Below, piece after piece: positions 34,801-49,800 of a stretch of DNA of 64,000 bases (position 1 is its first letter; each line of letters begins with the position of its first letter). This DNA comes from Armigeres subalbatus. Taxonomy: Eukaryota > Arthropoda > Insecta > Diptera > Culicidae. Below the pieces are notes generated by a model. The model was not told the DNA's origin. It saw only the letters and a program-made list of their open reading frames with translations, and did not search any database. The stretch lies in contig NC_085141.1 of NCBI RefSeq assembly GCF_024139115.2, positions 37,082,120 to 37,146,119 of the forward strand, read 5' to 3'. A program made the position numbers and the translations under genes.

Positions 34801-37800
34801 GAATGCCTGTTGAAGAGATGGCTATGTCCCATTTCGTATCGTGGTACCACGCGATGAATCCTAGCCATCTGACAATAGATGAGCTAGAGTACGAGTTGAA
34901 GATCCGTAGCATGCCGGTAGAAGGCACACGTAGCGTTGCCGAACGAAATCTGCGTAGCCGCCTGAAAGAGGAAAAAGGAAAATCAGACTTGAGAACATTG
35001 TTTGTTGGTGAATCGGTAGTTCATGAATTAGAGGTTTGCGACGATAAGTTGAATGGAATCAAAAATCATTTGGAAAAGCGTGCGATGAAAAAGGCTCCAG
35101 ATCAATTGTTTAAAACTAGGTTAATTCACATTCTCTTCCGAATGCAGCGTTTGAGAACTAACACTAAGAAGGACGACTAATTGAACAGCCTTGCAGTGGT
35201 AGCTGGGGAGTGTGTCAAGTTACTCAATGTATACTATTCGGCCACCTCCCATCTGTTAGAGGTGCGAGAGGCAGAATTAGCTATCATAAACGAGAGCTTG
35301 AACACCCTTAGGGGAGAAAACCAAACCGATGAGGTAGAGCAAGAAAACAACGTGAATGAACAAACGAGTGAGAGGTCTGTGAATAGCAAGGAAACCGATC
35401 CTAAAGATAACAATACGGTTGACAGAGTTAGTGCTAGGGACAATAAGTCTGTTAAAGTTGTAGATAGCGAGAGACAGGGATTCGCAGACGAAATAAAACA
35501 ATTGAAAGCGATTATGACCCAATTGCTACAACGCATCACTGTGCTCGAGTCTGTCCAGCCCGTTGTTCAGCAACAGGAACTTCATACAGGTACATCAAAC
35601 AGTACTCAGATCGAAGAGCGTTTGACGGAGGAAAAAGAAGTAGAGGAGGTTCAGACGAAATCGGTAGATTTCTTAGGCTGGTTAAAACAAAGAAATGAGT
35701 CGTTGGACACACTCAAAAATTCAGAAGAAGAGAAGGTGGTAGAAAACAGTAGCAATGAGAAGAAGGAGGTAAGGAAGGATAACAGTAGACCATTGAATAG
35801 CGGAAGTAGGTTCCCGATCCATAAGTGGTCGGTGAAATACGACGGAATGGATAATGGCAGACAGACGGTTGAACGAATTCTTAAAAGAAGTCGATTTCAA
35901 CGCCAGGTCAGAAGGATTTTCTGAGGCAGAGCTGTTGCAGGGAGCTCACCATCTGTTCACTCAGAAGGCGAGATCCTGGTTTATGGAGGTTAGTAGCGAT
36001 ATAGGGATATGGAAAGAATTAGTGACTGAACTGAAAAAAGAGTTCTTACCAGTCGATATAGATTACGTCTATGAACGGCAGGCTAACAATCGGAAGCAGG
36101 GTCCCAGAGAGAAGTTCCAGGACTTTTACTTGGACATGGTCCGGATCTTCCACAGTATGTCGAGCCCGTGGGACGAAAAACGAAAGTTTGACGTCCTCTT
36201 CCGTAATACTAGGGAAGATTGCAGAATTGCAATGCTGGCAGCGAATGTGAGTTCCATACCTAAAATGAAAGATTTTGGTAAAAGATTCGATTCGATAAAC
36301 TGGCATATGTATCAACAGAGAGAGTAGGTTTTCGCGAAAAGAGGTAGTGCAGATTGATGAGGTCAGAACTCAGCAACCATACCGAGCAAACCAGGATAGG
36401 TTTCCGAATAGGAACCAGGATCGGGGAAGCTCAAATGGAAAGCAGCAGTTCAGACAAGACAATCAACAATTTCAAAAACGACCTTGGAAGCAACAGCAGC
36501 TCAGTGTCCAGAAAACCGACAAGTTTCAAAAAGAAGTATGCAAACCAAATCCAAATCCTGAAACTGCACAGCGGCAAAATAATCCAGTTCCGAGCACTAG
36601 CGGAACAAGCGCCCTCCAGAGAATCGTAAACGCATACATTCCTCCAGGCAAGAGCGTTTGCTTTAATTGCCATGAAGGTGGACACGATTTCGAGGTGTGT
36701 ACAAGGGAACGTAAGCTATTTTGTCTACGCTGTGGGTTCCCTGGTTTCAAAACAAAAGATTGCCCATACTGCCAATCAAAAAACTTGTACAAGACTGCCT
36801 AATGAGGCAAGACAGTCTTGCAAGTCATTCCACAAGACCTCAAACAGAACCAGAAGTTCCAGATTCTCTCGAACAGCTCGGTTACTCGCGGGTCAGTGGA
36901 GACATAGCTGAAGAGGCAGAGTTGACAACCATGCTCGTGACTCTCAGCGACGATTCCAGGCCATTCGTGAGAGTGGAAATGCTGGGAATTTCTATTATTG
37001 GACTTTTAGATAGTGGAGCAGCTAAAACAGTATTGGGCATAGGTAGTAAAAAGCTGATTAGTACCCTCAAGTTGCAATTAAGACCCACGAGAATAGATCT
37101 CAAAACAGCCGGAGGACAGATTTTAGACGTGATAGGGACAACAGAGGTTCCAATAACCTTCAACGGAGAAACCAAACTCTTACCAGTTCTGGTAGCTCCA
37201 AGTCTGAGTCGTCGTTGTATTCTGGGCTACGATTTCTGGCAAGCCTTCGGGATTCGCCCCACGATATCTCAGCCCATTGATGCAATTGATGATGCTGAAA
37301 CAGAACCGTTAGAAGAGATTAGTGAATTCAACGATAATCAAAAACGACAACTTGAAGAAGCAAAAAGTTTGTTTCTACCAGCAAGTCCTGGTCATTTGGG
37401 AAAAACAAGTCTCATTGAGCATAAGATCGAGCTGAGAGACGAATTCGCCAACGCCGATCCCGTTCGGAAAAATCCGTACCCGTGGAGTCCAGTAATCCAG
37501 GAGAAAATCCACCGTGCACTGGACAACATGATTAAGGACGGAGTGGTCGAACCTTCCGACTCGGATTGGGCGTTGCCTGTCGTCCCTGTTAAAAAGCGAG
37601 ACAGCGAAGAGATAAGACTTTGTCTCGACGCACGAAAGCTCAATGAGCGAACAAAAGGATGCATATCCTCTTCCACATCAGAATCGGATTCTTAGTCAGC
37701 TAGGTCCTTTTCGATTTTTGACTACAATCGACCTTTCGCAGGCCTTCCTGCAAGTTCCTTTGAACCGTGCATCGAGGAGATTCACCGCTTTCTCGGTTCC

Positions 37801-40800
37801 GGGAAGGGACTTTTCCAGTTTACGAGATTGCCCTTCGGGCTAGTCAATGAGTCCGGCAACGCTCAGTAAACTGATGGATAGAGTACTCGGACATGGCGAG
37901 CTCGAGCCGGCTATATTCGTTTACTTAGACGATATAGTAGTGGCGAGTCATACTTTCGCGGCGCATGTCCCGAAGTGACGCGAATCAGCTCGGAGATTGA
38001 AGGAGGCCAACCTTTTCATTAACCTGGAAAATCCAAGTTTTGTTGCCACGAACTGCCTTACCTCGGATATATCCTTTCCGAAAAAGGATTACGGCCTAAC
38101 CCGGATCGAGTCCAAGCGATCCTGGGCTTTGAGGCACCAAAATCCATAAGGTCATTGAGAAGATTCCTCGGTATGGTGAACTACTACCGCAGGTTTATCG
38201 ATAAATTCAGTGAACTCACCGCACCGTTGACAGACTTGTTGAAAAACAAGCCGAAAAAAGTGCGGTGGAATGAGGCAGCAGAAAACGCGTTCAGAGCCAT
38301 CAAGGAGAAGCTGATAACTGCCCCAGTGATGGCCAACCCTGACTTCAGCGTACCGTTTTGCGTACAAACGGACGCCAGCGATACGGCTCTAGCAGGTGTA
38401 CTCACTCAGGTGCATAATGGCATTGAGCGAGTGATAGCGTATCACTCTGAAAAGCTGAAAGGTGCCGAACTCAACTATCATGCAGCGGAGAAAGAAGGCT
38501 TGGCGGCCCTTCGCTGCATTGAAAAGTTCCGATGCTATATCGAGGGAACACATTTCACGCTCATCACGGATTCATCGGCGCTTTCGTTTATAATGAGAGC
38601 CAAATGGAGATCGTCATCCCGCTTGAGCCGATGGAGCATAACACTGCAGCACTTCGATATGGAGATAAAGCATAGGAAAGGGAAGGAAAATATTGTTCCG
38701 GATGCTTTATCCCGATCGATTGAAGCCCTAGAAGTGGATGAGACGGACAAATGGTACCGAGCTCTGTTCGAGGCAGTAGAAACCGATCCCGAGAAGTACG
38801 TCGACTTCCGGATCGAGGACGGAAAATTGTTTAAATTCGTTGCTGCACAGTCTGACGTTCTAGACTACAGGTTTGAGTGGAAGGAATGCGTGCCTGAGTC
38901 CAAACGCCAACGTGTCATTCAACAAGAGCATGACGAAATGATGCACATTGGGTTCGAAAAGTGCATTGAGAAAGTCAAACGCAAGTACTATTGGCCCAGA
39001 ATGAATGCTGACATCAAAAAGTACATCGCATTGTGTGAGACTTGTAAGGAGAACAAACACTCCACATTATCAACGGCTCCAGAAATGGGGAAGCAGCGAA
39101 TTGCGACCAGACCATTCCAAATTGTGTGTATGGACTACATACAATCACTTCCTCGAAGCAAGCAAGGCAATGCCCACTTGTTAGTCGTATTAGACATTTT
39201 TTCTAAGTACTGCTTGCTTGCTCCGGTGAAGAAGATTGCTTCAGGTAGTCTTTGCACCATTTTGGAAGAGCGATGGTTTCGTAGGCTGTCCGTTCCGCAA
39301 TACGTGATTACGGATAATGCGACAACATTCCTATCAAAGGAATTCCAGGAATTGTTAAAGAAGTACGAAATACAACACTGGGCCAATGCACGACACCGTA
39401 GTCAAGCTAATCCTGCTGAGCGTTTGAACAGGACGATAAACTCGATGATTCGAACATACGTCCGCACCGACCAAAAGCTCTGGGATACTAAAATATCAGA
39501 GATTGAGTTTGTTTTGAACAACACGCTGCATGGATCCACGAAGTTCACGCCGCATCGTGTCATTTTCGGCCATGAGATGGTCACACGAGGATCTGACCAC
39601 CGTAGAGAGCAAGATGGTGAGCTCTTAGAGAACGACCGAGCCGAGAAACTGAAAGGTATCAGTAAGAAAAATTACGACATTGTCCGAGAAAACCTGAAAA
39701 GAGCATATGAGAGTACAAAACATCAATACGATTTACGCCACAAACGCTACTCACCCACGTTCTCTGTCGGACAACGAATTTTCAAGAGGAGTTTCGCGCT
39801 GTCGGAGGCCGGCAAAAACTTCAACGCCAAATTAGGTCCGCAGTATAAGCCGTGTGTCGTGGTTGCGAGAAAGGGCAACAGCTCCTACGAAGTAGCCGAT
39901 ATGAACGGCAAGTCGCTGGGAATATTTTCCGCAGCAGATTTGAAGGCCTAAAAGGAAAATATTTATTATAATCCGTGGTACCAGTAAATGCTTTGGTTCT
40001 TGAGTGAGGGAAGGCCAATAGTGAGGAGAGAAACTGATCCGTTAAAACCCTATTTGGAGAGGTTTACTGAATCCTATTGCGTAATTCTCGTATCGAGGAT
40101 GGAACCACTTGCAGCTAAACGGGAGGTTGCTTAATGCAACAAGTACCCCATAAATGAATGCATTCAACTAGTCAATCGTGTATTTTAATTTGTAATTATT
40201 GTTTCGTGATCATTTTTAAATTGATTAAATTATTTGTTTCGCTGTATGTTCAATCATTGTTATGCCGAGCTTATCTGCTTCATTATGCACATTATGCAGT
40301 TTTCTGACTTGCATGCAACTTCGTTAAAAGTTTTTGAGGCTGCAGCATCAGCAGTTAATAAGACTGTGTATAGAGTACAAAGTGAGTGTGTGTGGACAAG
40401 GAAGGAATGGCTATAGCTTTATGATGACCCGTACTACAAATGCTTCAAAATAAATCTCATAAATACGGTCTATTCGCAATAGGATTCTATTCTTCGATGT
40501 TAGTTGTCGCTACACAATAAAATTAATCACCATTAAATAGCTTAATTCCTATACTTACCGTTGTATGGTTATCATACAATGCAGACGATGATGAACTTGT
40601 AGGTGAAATCAGGACAACACATTTTAGAGTAGAAATAACACCATAATGATCAATTGGCCAAAGAATACTTCGACTAGTCGTCAAAATGATATTAAATTCC
40701 TCAAAAACTGTGATTGTTCTCCATGATTTCAGCCACAAATTCATCGTTTCACAGTCCACGCCATACCACATTAAACACTTTCTGTAGACATAATAGGCAT

Positions 40801-43800
40801 TAAACAGTTTGGTTATTCGCAGTCATCTATACGCGCACACTGATAAGAGCCGATAACGTTATCATAGCCACAGTTGATTACGATTGGAAATGGCTATACT
40901 CCGACATAGCGAAAACTTTAGTGAAATAAATCATACCGTACTCTAGAGTAACTTTGTACATATTGTAAATATAATTCCGGAATTCTTTCTTATATGCTAC
41001 TTTTGTAGATTATTTTATTTTGCATGTAAAATTGTTGATTTGCATGTTTTAAATTTTTAATTTGTTTTATGTAGTTTAATTTGTATATATTTTATTTCGT
41101 TTTGCTTCAATGTTGGTTTATTATATGTGTACAGTCGAATGGGATCGCAGGAGACCGGAATCGTAAGATGTTGATGGTCAGTAGAAGGTTCAAACCTTGA
41201 AATAGAGTGGAGTTGGAATACCAATGATGAAAACTTATGACCCCGACCCATAATCCGTCTGATACTAAAAATGCTACTCTTTCCCTAGATTACAGCTTTG
41301 ATTCGGTATTTTTGAATAGATTTGAGATTTTCAGGAGTCAATGTGTGTTAAAAAAAGAGTGTGTTAGTAAGTTTTGTTTTGTTAGTGAAAATTTTGGTTC
41401 AGAGGTACGCGTCACAAAGTTGTTGTTCCTGTGTATTAAACAAAAAAAAAAATACGGCTTCACCGATTTTTTTTTTACCCGAGCGGGGGGAGAGTGTAAC
41501 CAGTGGTGTGTTGATCTGTCCAAGATTGTTGAGATTTTCGTGGTTTTTGTATTCGGTTTTTTGTTGTATATGCCTTGAAAGTTATTGATCCATTGAAACT
41601 TGACCCAATCAACACCCACTGTGCCGACATCAGCAGCATAGGATAGTTCCGCTACTCAACACCAGGTGTACGCAAGGACATGGGAGGCCATGGTGGGTGG
41701 TGTAATGGGGACAGCAATAGGGCGAAAATGTGATGAGGGAAAAAGGTAACGGTCAAGCCCAAGGCCAAGCCTTTTCGCGCGAACGACCACCATCGCTAAA
41801 TGGCAATTAGCTTGCAACTTTTGCTAGAGAAAGACGTGAGTCGATTAGCTATCCGGAAAATTGAAACCAAGAAGTTAAAGTCGAAGATCTGTGAAAGAGT
41901 GAATTGCGCGACATAGGAGGAAATATCCAGGTATGGTTTAAACCTGACCATCGATCGTTCCTCATCACTAACCGCCATAAATAACCCCAACACCCCCTCC
42001 AATAGGACCCCTTTTTGGGCTAGACCTTAGTGCACCCACATCAGTCTACGTGAACTCGGCCGTGGAGTGTTCTTGGAGCCATTAACCAAGCAGCGGTGGA
42101 CCGCTTGCGTCCGAAGCTCGACCCTACACGCTCTGGGCCAGATTTGCCATTCTAGCACGTCCGTGGCACAACTGTCCAGACACCGCCATTTTGTGGATAT
42201 CACCAACGCTGCAGGCACTCCGTGACTGGGTTCGAGGAGACAAGCCAGCATCGAAACCTCGAGGTAGTGTCCCCCCCCGAGACAGTCCAATACGGGCTAC
42301 AATTGGAGCTACCCGGTAGCGACGTTAGAGGAAGCGGTTGGAGTAGCGGAACGTGAAGGGGGCCCCCACCGAAGAGTTAGAAAAGTGAGGTAGGAGGTAG
42401 ATTAAGGAAGTGGGAATACGAAGGAGTAATAAAGGTACCTGTGTGTAAATTGAAGAATCCGGTTTTGGTGTTCAAGTGGAAGTTTCCTATATTTTCTTGG
42501 CCGCGATAATCAAGCGCGTACGCCGACCCTGAGGCTATTGAATAAGGGGGGTCTCATTAGTGCTGGGCAGGGATCGCCCCATTAGTTACAAGGCGTTGCT
42601 CGAATATTGATTCCCTGCGTATGACTAGTCCAATGGGTAACATACACGCAATCACACAAGCGGCATCCCGTGATACCGTGCGGTAGGCACTTATCACTCT
42701 GAGACACGCTAGCCTGTGTACACTCTCCAGCTTCTGCAGGTTACGTTCGACGCTAAGCGCCGAGGCCCAAGCTGGACCGCCGTATCTGAGGATAGATACT
42801 GCAACCCTAGCTAATAACCTGCGTCTGCTGGAGCGCACTCCCGAGCTATTGGACATTATCCTGGATAATGCCGCAATAGCTGTCGAAGCTCTCCTGCAGG
42901 CGTAATCTACGTGACTGCCGAAGTTCAGTCTATCGTCGATCAGCACCCCGAGGAGCTTCACCTCCCGCTTGAAAATGATCTCACAGTCGCCCACGCGAAC
43001 CACTGCCTCCTGTACCGACTTACGGTTGTTAACAACAACCAACTCTGTTTTGTGATGAGCTAGCCCCAGCTGCCTTGAGCTCATCCATTCCTCTACTATA
43101 GCCATCGCGTGGGCCGCCGTAAGTTCCACTTCCTCAATCGACTCTTCGTAAACCTCCAGCGTTATGTCGTCGGCGAAGCCAACGATCTTAACACCTGGGG
43201 GGAACTTCAGTCTTAAAACACTATCGTACATAGTGTTCCATAGCACCGGGCCCAGGATAGATCCCTGAGGGACTCCTGCGGTGATAGAAGCACTACCCTC
43301 CCCTACATCGGTCTCGTATAAGAGTACGCGATTCTGGAAATAGCTTTCCAAAATGTTGTACAGGCCCACCGGAATGCCCAACCGGAGTAACGAGAGCGCG
43401 ATGGCATCCCAGCTTGCGCTGTTGAATGCGTTCTTGACGTCACAGTTTTCACAACCGTGACAGTTTTCACAACCGAGTTGATAGCATCCACCGTGGACCT
43501 ACCCTTACGAAACCCAAACTGATTGCTTGACAGGCCGTTCGTACCTTCGGTGTACGGGGTAAGCCTGTTGAGGATAATCCTCTCAAGCAACTTCCCTGTG
43601 GTGTCCAGTAGGCAGATTGGTCTGTACGCCGATGGGTCACCTGGTGGTTTCCCGGGCTTCGGCAACAGCACCAGCTTCTGTCTCTTCCACCTATCGGGGA
43701 AACTGCGCTCATCCAGGCATCTCTGCATGGCTGTCCTGAACATGTCCGGGTTAGCCATGATCGCTGCCTTCAGAGCGAGGTTTGGAACTCCGTCGGGCCC

Positions 43801-46800
43801 CGGAGCTTTGTTCGTGTCAAGGTTTCGGGCCACCGCAAGCAACTCTTCGTTCGTCACCGCTGCCACTTCAGCCACTTCAGCACTCGCGTTCTGCGGGAAG
43901 AGAACCTCGATAATGCGATTCAACCTTTCCGGCGACCGTTCGGGAGGCGCCAGCCCCCCTCTGGTCTTCGCCATTACTATCCTGTAGGCATCGCCCCAAG
44001 GATTAGCATTGGCGTTCAGGCATAGGTTGTCAAAACACTTCCTCTTACTGCTACTGATGGCCTTGTTAAGGGCCAACTTTGCAGCTTTGAACGTCAAGCG
44101 GCGTTCATCCCTCAACTGCTCAGAGCGAGCTCTCTGCATCCTTCGCCTAGCCCTAAGGCAGGTTGACCGAAGGTCTGCGATTGCTGCACTCCACCAGTAT
44201 GCTGGAGGTCTACCGTTCCTCGGTGGTGCCCTCCTCTGCATACTGGCATCGCATGCACGTGACAAGACAGCTGTCAGTGCGTCCCCTGTAAGACTGTCGG
44301 TGTTACCCTCCAGTCCCAGCGCCGCGGTGAAAACTTCGCTGTCGAAGCTTTGGGCCTTCCACCCACGGACCTGACGGAGATTTCTCAACCTCGACTGCTG
44401 CACACCACAGCTGATCACGTAGCGGATGGCTAGGTGGTCGCTGTGGGTGTAGCCTTCGTCGACCCTCCAGTTCAGTCCCCCGGCTAGGCCGGGGCTACAG
44501 AACGTAACGTCCTACGGAACGTGCTGGTTGAGCCGTCATTAGCTAACACGACCTCCAACTTTGCTAGAGCCTCTAGCTTGACCTCTCTGGTTGGTGCAGC
44601 GGCTTCCCCACTCCACCGCCTAAGCGTTGAAGTCCCCCGCTATGACAACCGGCTTCCGACCAACAAGGTCGGACGATAGCCTATCGACCATCCGGGTGAA
44701 TTGCTCTATTGGCCACCGTGGTGGGGCATAGCAGCTACAATAGAACACCCCGTTGATCTTAGCTATGGCGACACCTTCGACAGGTATGTGTACGACCTCT
44801 TGGACCGGAAACCGGCCCGTTGTGCAGATCGCCGCCATCTTGGAGTCGTCCGCGACCCAGTTTCCATTATTGACAGGGACACGGTACGGATCTGCAAGAA
44901 TAGCGACGTCGGTCTCTGACTCAGAGACCGACTGCCACAGCAGCTGCTGGGCAGTAGCACAATGGTTAAGATTCAGCTGTGCTACCCGCACGGCGATTTC
45001 TTATTGCCACCACCGAAGGGACAAGTAGGTCCACCCATAACATGGTTACGGGCTTGCTTCCTACTAGCGCAGATAAGGCACCTTGGTGCTTTATCGCAGG
45101 TCTATGAAAAATGCCTTAAACCGTAACACGGATTCCCTTGCCGCACCGACCGAACGATTTCGAACGGTCGTGAGAGGTGCAATCTCGAACGATCGTGAGA
45201 GCCAGAGCAGCCTGGATGTGGACCGACTGGCTAGGCGCGCGAGAAGAGTGATGAGTTCCTCGATTAACCCGAGCGAACGCATGGTGCCGAACAGTCGAAC
45301 GAATGACGCACTCGATCGAAGATGTTCTCCAGATTAAAACTGATGAGCTTACCGGTGCGACGGTGGTGGCGGAGGCTGGCAACCCGGTCTTTGAGAGTGA
45401 GAATGGCTTGAAAAATATTGCGTTCTGGAATTACGTTGGAGTACCACCAACAGGTAGCCGAAGACTTCCCCTACCTGTCTGTGATGATGGTTTGCGTGGG
45501 AATGCTATCAGATTGGACAAATCGACGTTTGAATCTTTGTTTACAAAATCACATACGTCCTTTTGAATAAGTACCCGAGATTTCTCCTTTCAGCCGATTA
45601 ATGGTGGTTATCAATGAATTATTGGCAGTGGCTGATTTTCGACCCGCTGCTGTCACATCCAGGCGCTATAGTATATGCGCAAAATAGCCAGCATGAGTTA
45701 ACCGCCAGAAATTTGTATGGCGAAAGACATCTAACGCGGGTTTCCTCAAATTTAGAAACTGTTCATGAAAAACTATTTGGTACCGGTTATGCAGGAAGGT
45801 GTCCGCTACTACGCCTACCAAATATTTTTTCGATGAAGGTGCTCAATTTTGAGAAATCGAATCTTAGATGACTTTCGCCATACTGATTTCAGAAAGTTAA
45901 CTCCTAGTGTGCCGCTGTAAGCACGCTCAAAGCAGGTGATTCATTGTGGCTGCTGGTAGTAGATTGAGATTTCCACTTGAAAAACGACTTGATTTTAGGC
46001 TTAGCGTGCGACAGCCACCAATGTGAGTTTCTACGTTGTCGAGTCCAGTATTGTAACTTATACCGGAACTCGGCAACGTTTTCATCGATAAGGAGATGCG
46101 GTCGAAGGGCCCAGAAACCGCGTTTCAGCTCATGTTGCAGTGGATGGAGACATATTCTGACCGTAAGCGCTTTCGTTTTCGACTTCCGACATTGGCTGCT
46201 GATAAAATTTCGAAGCGCGTTCAGTTTCGTGGGGTTGGTGATGGTTCCTTCCATTGACGCGAGGTTATAGGACGTAAGGGCCATTTATGGATTCTAGTTT
46301 TCTTCCCGCTCATCGTTACCGTCGTCGTATCGTTGCTTTTTGCCGAGCAGGCGACCTCGGCTTCGGCTACTCCTCGTAGATGTTGACGAGTCATCCGTCT
46401 CGTTGCCGGCTGTTTGGCTTTGCGGCTTTGCGAATTGCGCTAATAGGTATTCTAAAAACATCCACCAAGGCCACTTCAGCGCAATGTGGGTTCTTTCCCG
46501 TCGACGACGACGATTAGCTGCGCTCTTGTGGTGCTTGCAACAACGGGCTGGGGACACCGTTCGCGCGGTGCTCACATCCAGCTGGACTGCTAGTTAGTTT
46601 TTTGAGCCAAACGGTTCGGTCTGACTCACCGGCTTCGGTAGCTTGACTTGGGAAAGGCCTCCAGCGAAGCTGGTGGTGTGGTGGAGCGACGGAGCGTTGT
46701 TCGACCGGTTTGACGATCGGAGGTTTCGCGCCGTTCGTCTTCTTCGGCGGTTGTCGTGGCCCAGTTTGCTTCGTCTTCGTTTCTGGACTTTATAGTAGTA

Positions 46801-49800
46801 TGATTGATTAATTACAATTTATAAAATGTCCGATAATTCGAATTCGTCCATATTTACATGTACCAATTATTACGGCAATTTTCTCATTAGAATTTCTTGC
46901 ACAACTTTCCACAGGACGAACCTTTTCCGGCTTCGATCGTAACCAGCGAGGACGAACTGTACCAACACTGTTCGAAACTGTTTGTCGAGATTAATCGATC
47001 CTGGGAGCCACTCCTTTCTGCAGCTCTCGGATATCCACAGTAAGGTTAAGCTAACTAAGGACAAACCGGTATGTAAATGTTTTTCGTTTAGTTCCATCGT
47101 TTGGTTGGATACGCTACACAATGATGGTGTATAAATTATTACTATTGATCGCTTTTTTAGATTTGTTTTATGATTTGGGCTGGTTCCAAAGCTAAGAATG
47201 CGTAAAACCGATTCGGTACAGAATTGGTTTGTTTTGAATTTGTATTAGACGATTACTAAATTTTGGAATTATTCTCTCAGTATTTGATGGTAAATATCTG
47301 GCGCTCCAATTGTTTTTTTTTTCGAAATGTTGTACACACATATTTATTCGTTACTAAATTTATTTCAATTGAACAGAACTAGGTATGTCAAAAAATGCAT
47401 ATAGACAATATATTATTAGGAAGGTTTACAATTTAATGTATCTAATCAAAATTATTATAAATTGAAAGTATTATAAATAACACACATTTTCAAATAAATA
47501 AAACTGAAGCTATATATACACAAACATTAAACAAATGTAAAACAATGCTTACGCTTTATATAAAAATATTTACTCAATGTTTTATAATAGAGATAAAAAA
47601 AACATTGAGAGCTTTTTACCGTACGCCTGTTTAAGAGTCTATATTTTTGGCGGATTTCATTTCAATTTATCCAACCCATTCAGAAGCAAAGTGCATCATT
47701 TAGTCATCACTTATATACCTACATGGCATCCATGACATTTATGCGCTATAATTTGCCAATGTTTGAACTTTTGTTTATTTATTTATAATTAAATTCGGAT
47801 TTCATCTTATTACCTGCTCATTAGAACTTTTTGTTATGCTTTTAATGCAGTCATTACAAATTTATATTAAAAAAAAACCTAACAAAATTTAAAAAGTATG
47901 CAGCTACAGATTCTAAGAAACGAGTTCAAATTCAATACCGTGCTGTGCCCTTATTCCGTTCACCTAAGACAATGCGCTATGTCTAAAAACTCTAAAAAAC
48001 AGCCGTTAAGTATTTTGAAGCTGCAATTTCGCTACATAGTGTAATTTTCTATATACAATTGAAAATAAAATATGTTGGGATGCATTCATAGACTTAGGTT
48101 CCAAATAGTTGAAATAAAGCAATTGTGTGGTCCTAATTCCAATCATCTCAAATGACATTGTTCCTAAATCCGTTCATTCGTGTTCCTAATTCCAATCACT
48201 CGAAAAACATTTGATGTCTTGTAGATGTTAATATCAGACATACATTTTCTCACAAATGCATCTTTTCATTCGTTATTATTGCAAATAAAAAAATTAAAAT
48301 GTTATTTTCTTCCAAATTTAAAATACAATGAATGATATTTCCTTAGTTGGATGTTTTTTCGTTTGTTTCACTTACCATACGAGGTCAACATGAACATTAA
48401 TGTTAGCTTACCAGCCCAGTAGCATTAGGTACCACAGATAAAGGGAGATACGATTCACTATCGGAGTTTCCCACTTTATCCTCAACGTAATTTTGACTTG
48501 AGTCTGGATACTAGGCCTTTAATTTTGACATTAATCTTCCAAAACAATGTCTGTTTGTTTGGAATTGTTCGTATAGATGTTTCGTTCAAATTGAATATTT
48601 CTTTGCTCCTCGGAAGCCTTTTTCTAATATTGTCCACGCAACCACTTGACAATTCGCCGTTCACCAACAACTGAAAAAAAAACTGCGTTTTCAGGCATGA
48701 ATTGAAAAACGTTCCCATAACCATTTTGCGTAGAGTTATGAACGGAGTTCCTTTCGGTCTGATTGCTTGCAGGATAGAATTTCTAAAGTTCATCATTCTT
48801 CATGGGTTCATTAATGTACGATGTACCTTTCCTAACTCATAGATTATTTTCTCACGAATGGAATTTTCGGAATCCATCCTCCAGACCCATAGAACGGAAT
48901 AAGGAACGAGTTGATTTACATGTACCCTTATTCCGGTCAAGATATTTTTCACTTTTCAGCATTTTATATCGGCAAAATACAGACAACGATTAAGTAATAC
49001 ACTGCAATGTTACCTGTTATATCTTGTTATGCAGTTTGGTTTCAAATTAAGGGCAAATTTTCACCTAAAAATGCTTGAATATTATGACAGATGTTCTTAG
49101 CAAGTGGGTTAATGAAAACAGTCAAAATGGCGCCTGTAGTGACGATCAACAAATTTTGTTGAAATTTTCACTAAATATCGCAAAAAATGACGCTGCTTTT
49201 CATTTCATTTCATGCATATATAACCGAAGAAAAGTATAAAAATATGTTTCTGTTATTTTTATACAAAAATTCTTCATTATTTATTATTTTGTCTTGCGTG
49301 AACGGAATTAGGCGCTGATTGGAATAAGGGCACAGCACGGTACCTAATTTACAAAACGTCTCATCTGCTTTGGTTAACAAAGATTTGAACGTCGATTTGG
49401 CGAATCTGATTGCACTCCTACGCAAACCAACACCATCAATAGGCAGGTGAAGGTTTGAACTACCTGTTGGTGGTGATGGATTGCGTGGGAGTGCTATCAG
49501 ATTCGTCAATTCGACGATTGTTTACAAAAACAGTCTATTCGTTTTGAAAATTTGGTATTGAATTATTCTATTTATTCTCACAACATACATACAATGAAAT
49601 TTCGACAGATATACGACTATGTACTGTAGTTCATAAGTGCATTACACAATCTGACGTCAGAAATTTTTGAAAATTCACGAATCATTGGTGATCACCAGGG
49701 ATTGTAATTATAATTTCATGATCATTTAGTATTCAGCCAATGACTCATTCCAGAGCCGGAATTCCGAAAAGTGTTGTATTTGCGTAACTTTCTCGAAGGG

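Noticed and set aside
39952..41494. Envelope gene in the gypsy element
   Set aside because: No frame has a signal peptide, glycosylation cluster or membrane anchor.
43523..44374. Plus-strand frames of 154 and 121 codons
   Set aside because: They are antisense shadows of the LINE reverse transcriptase.
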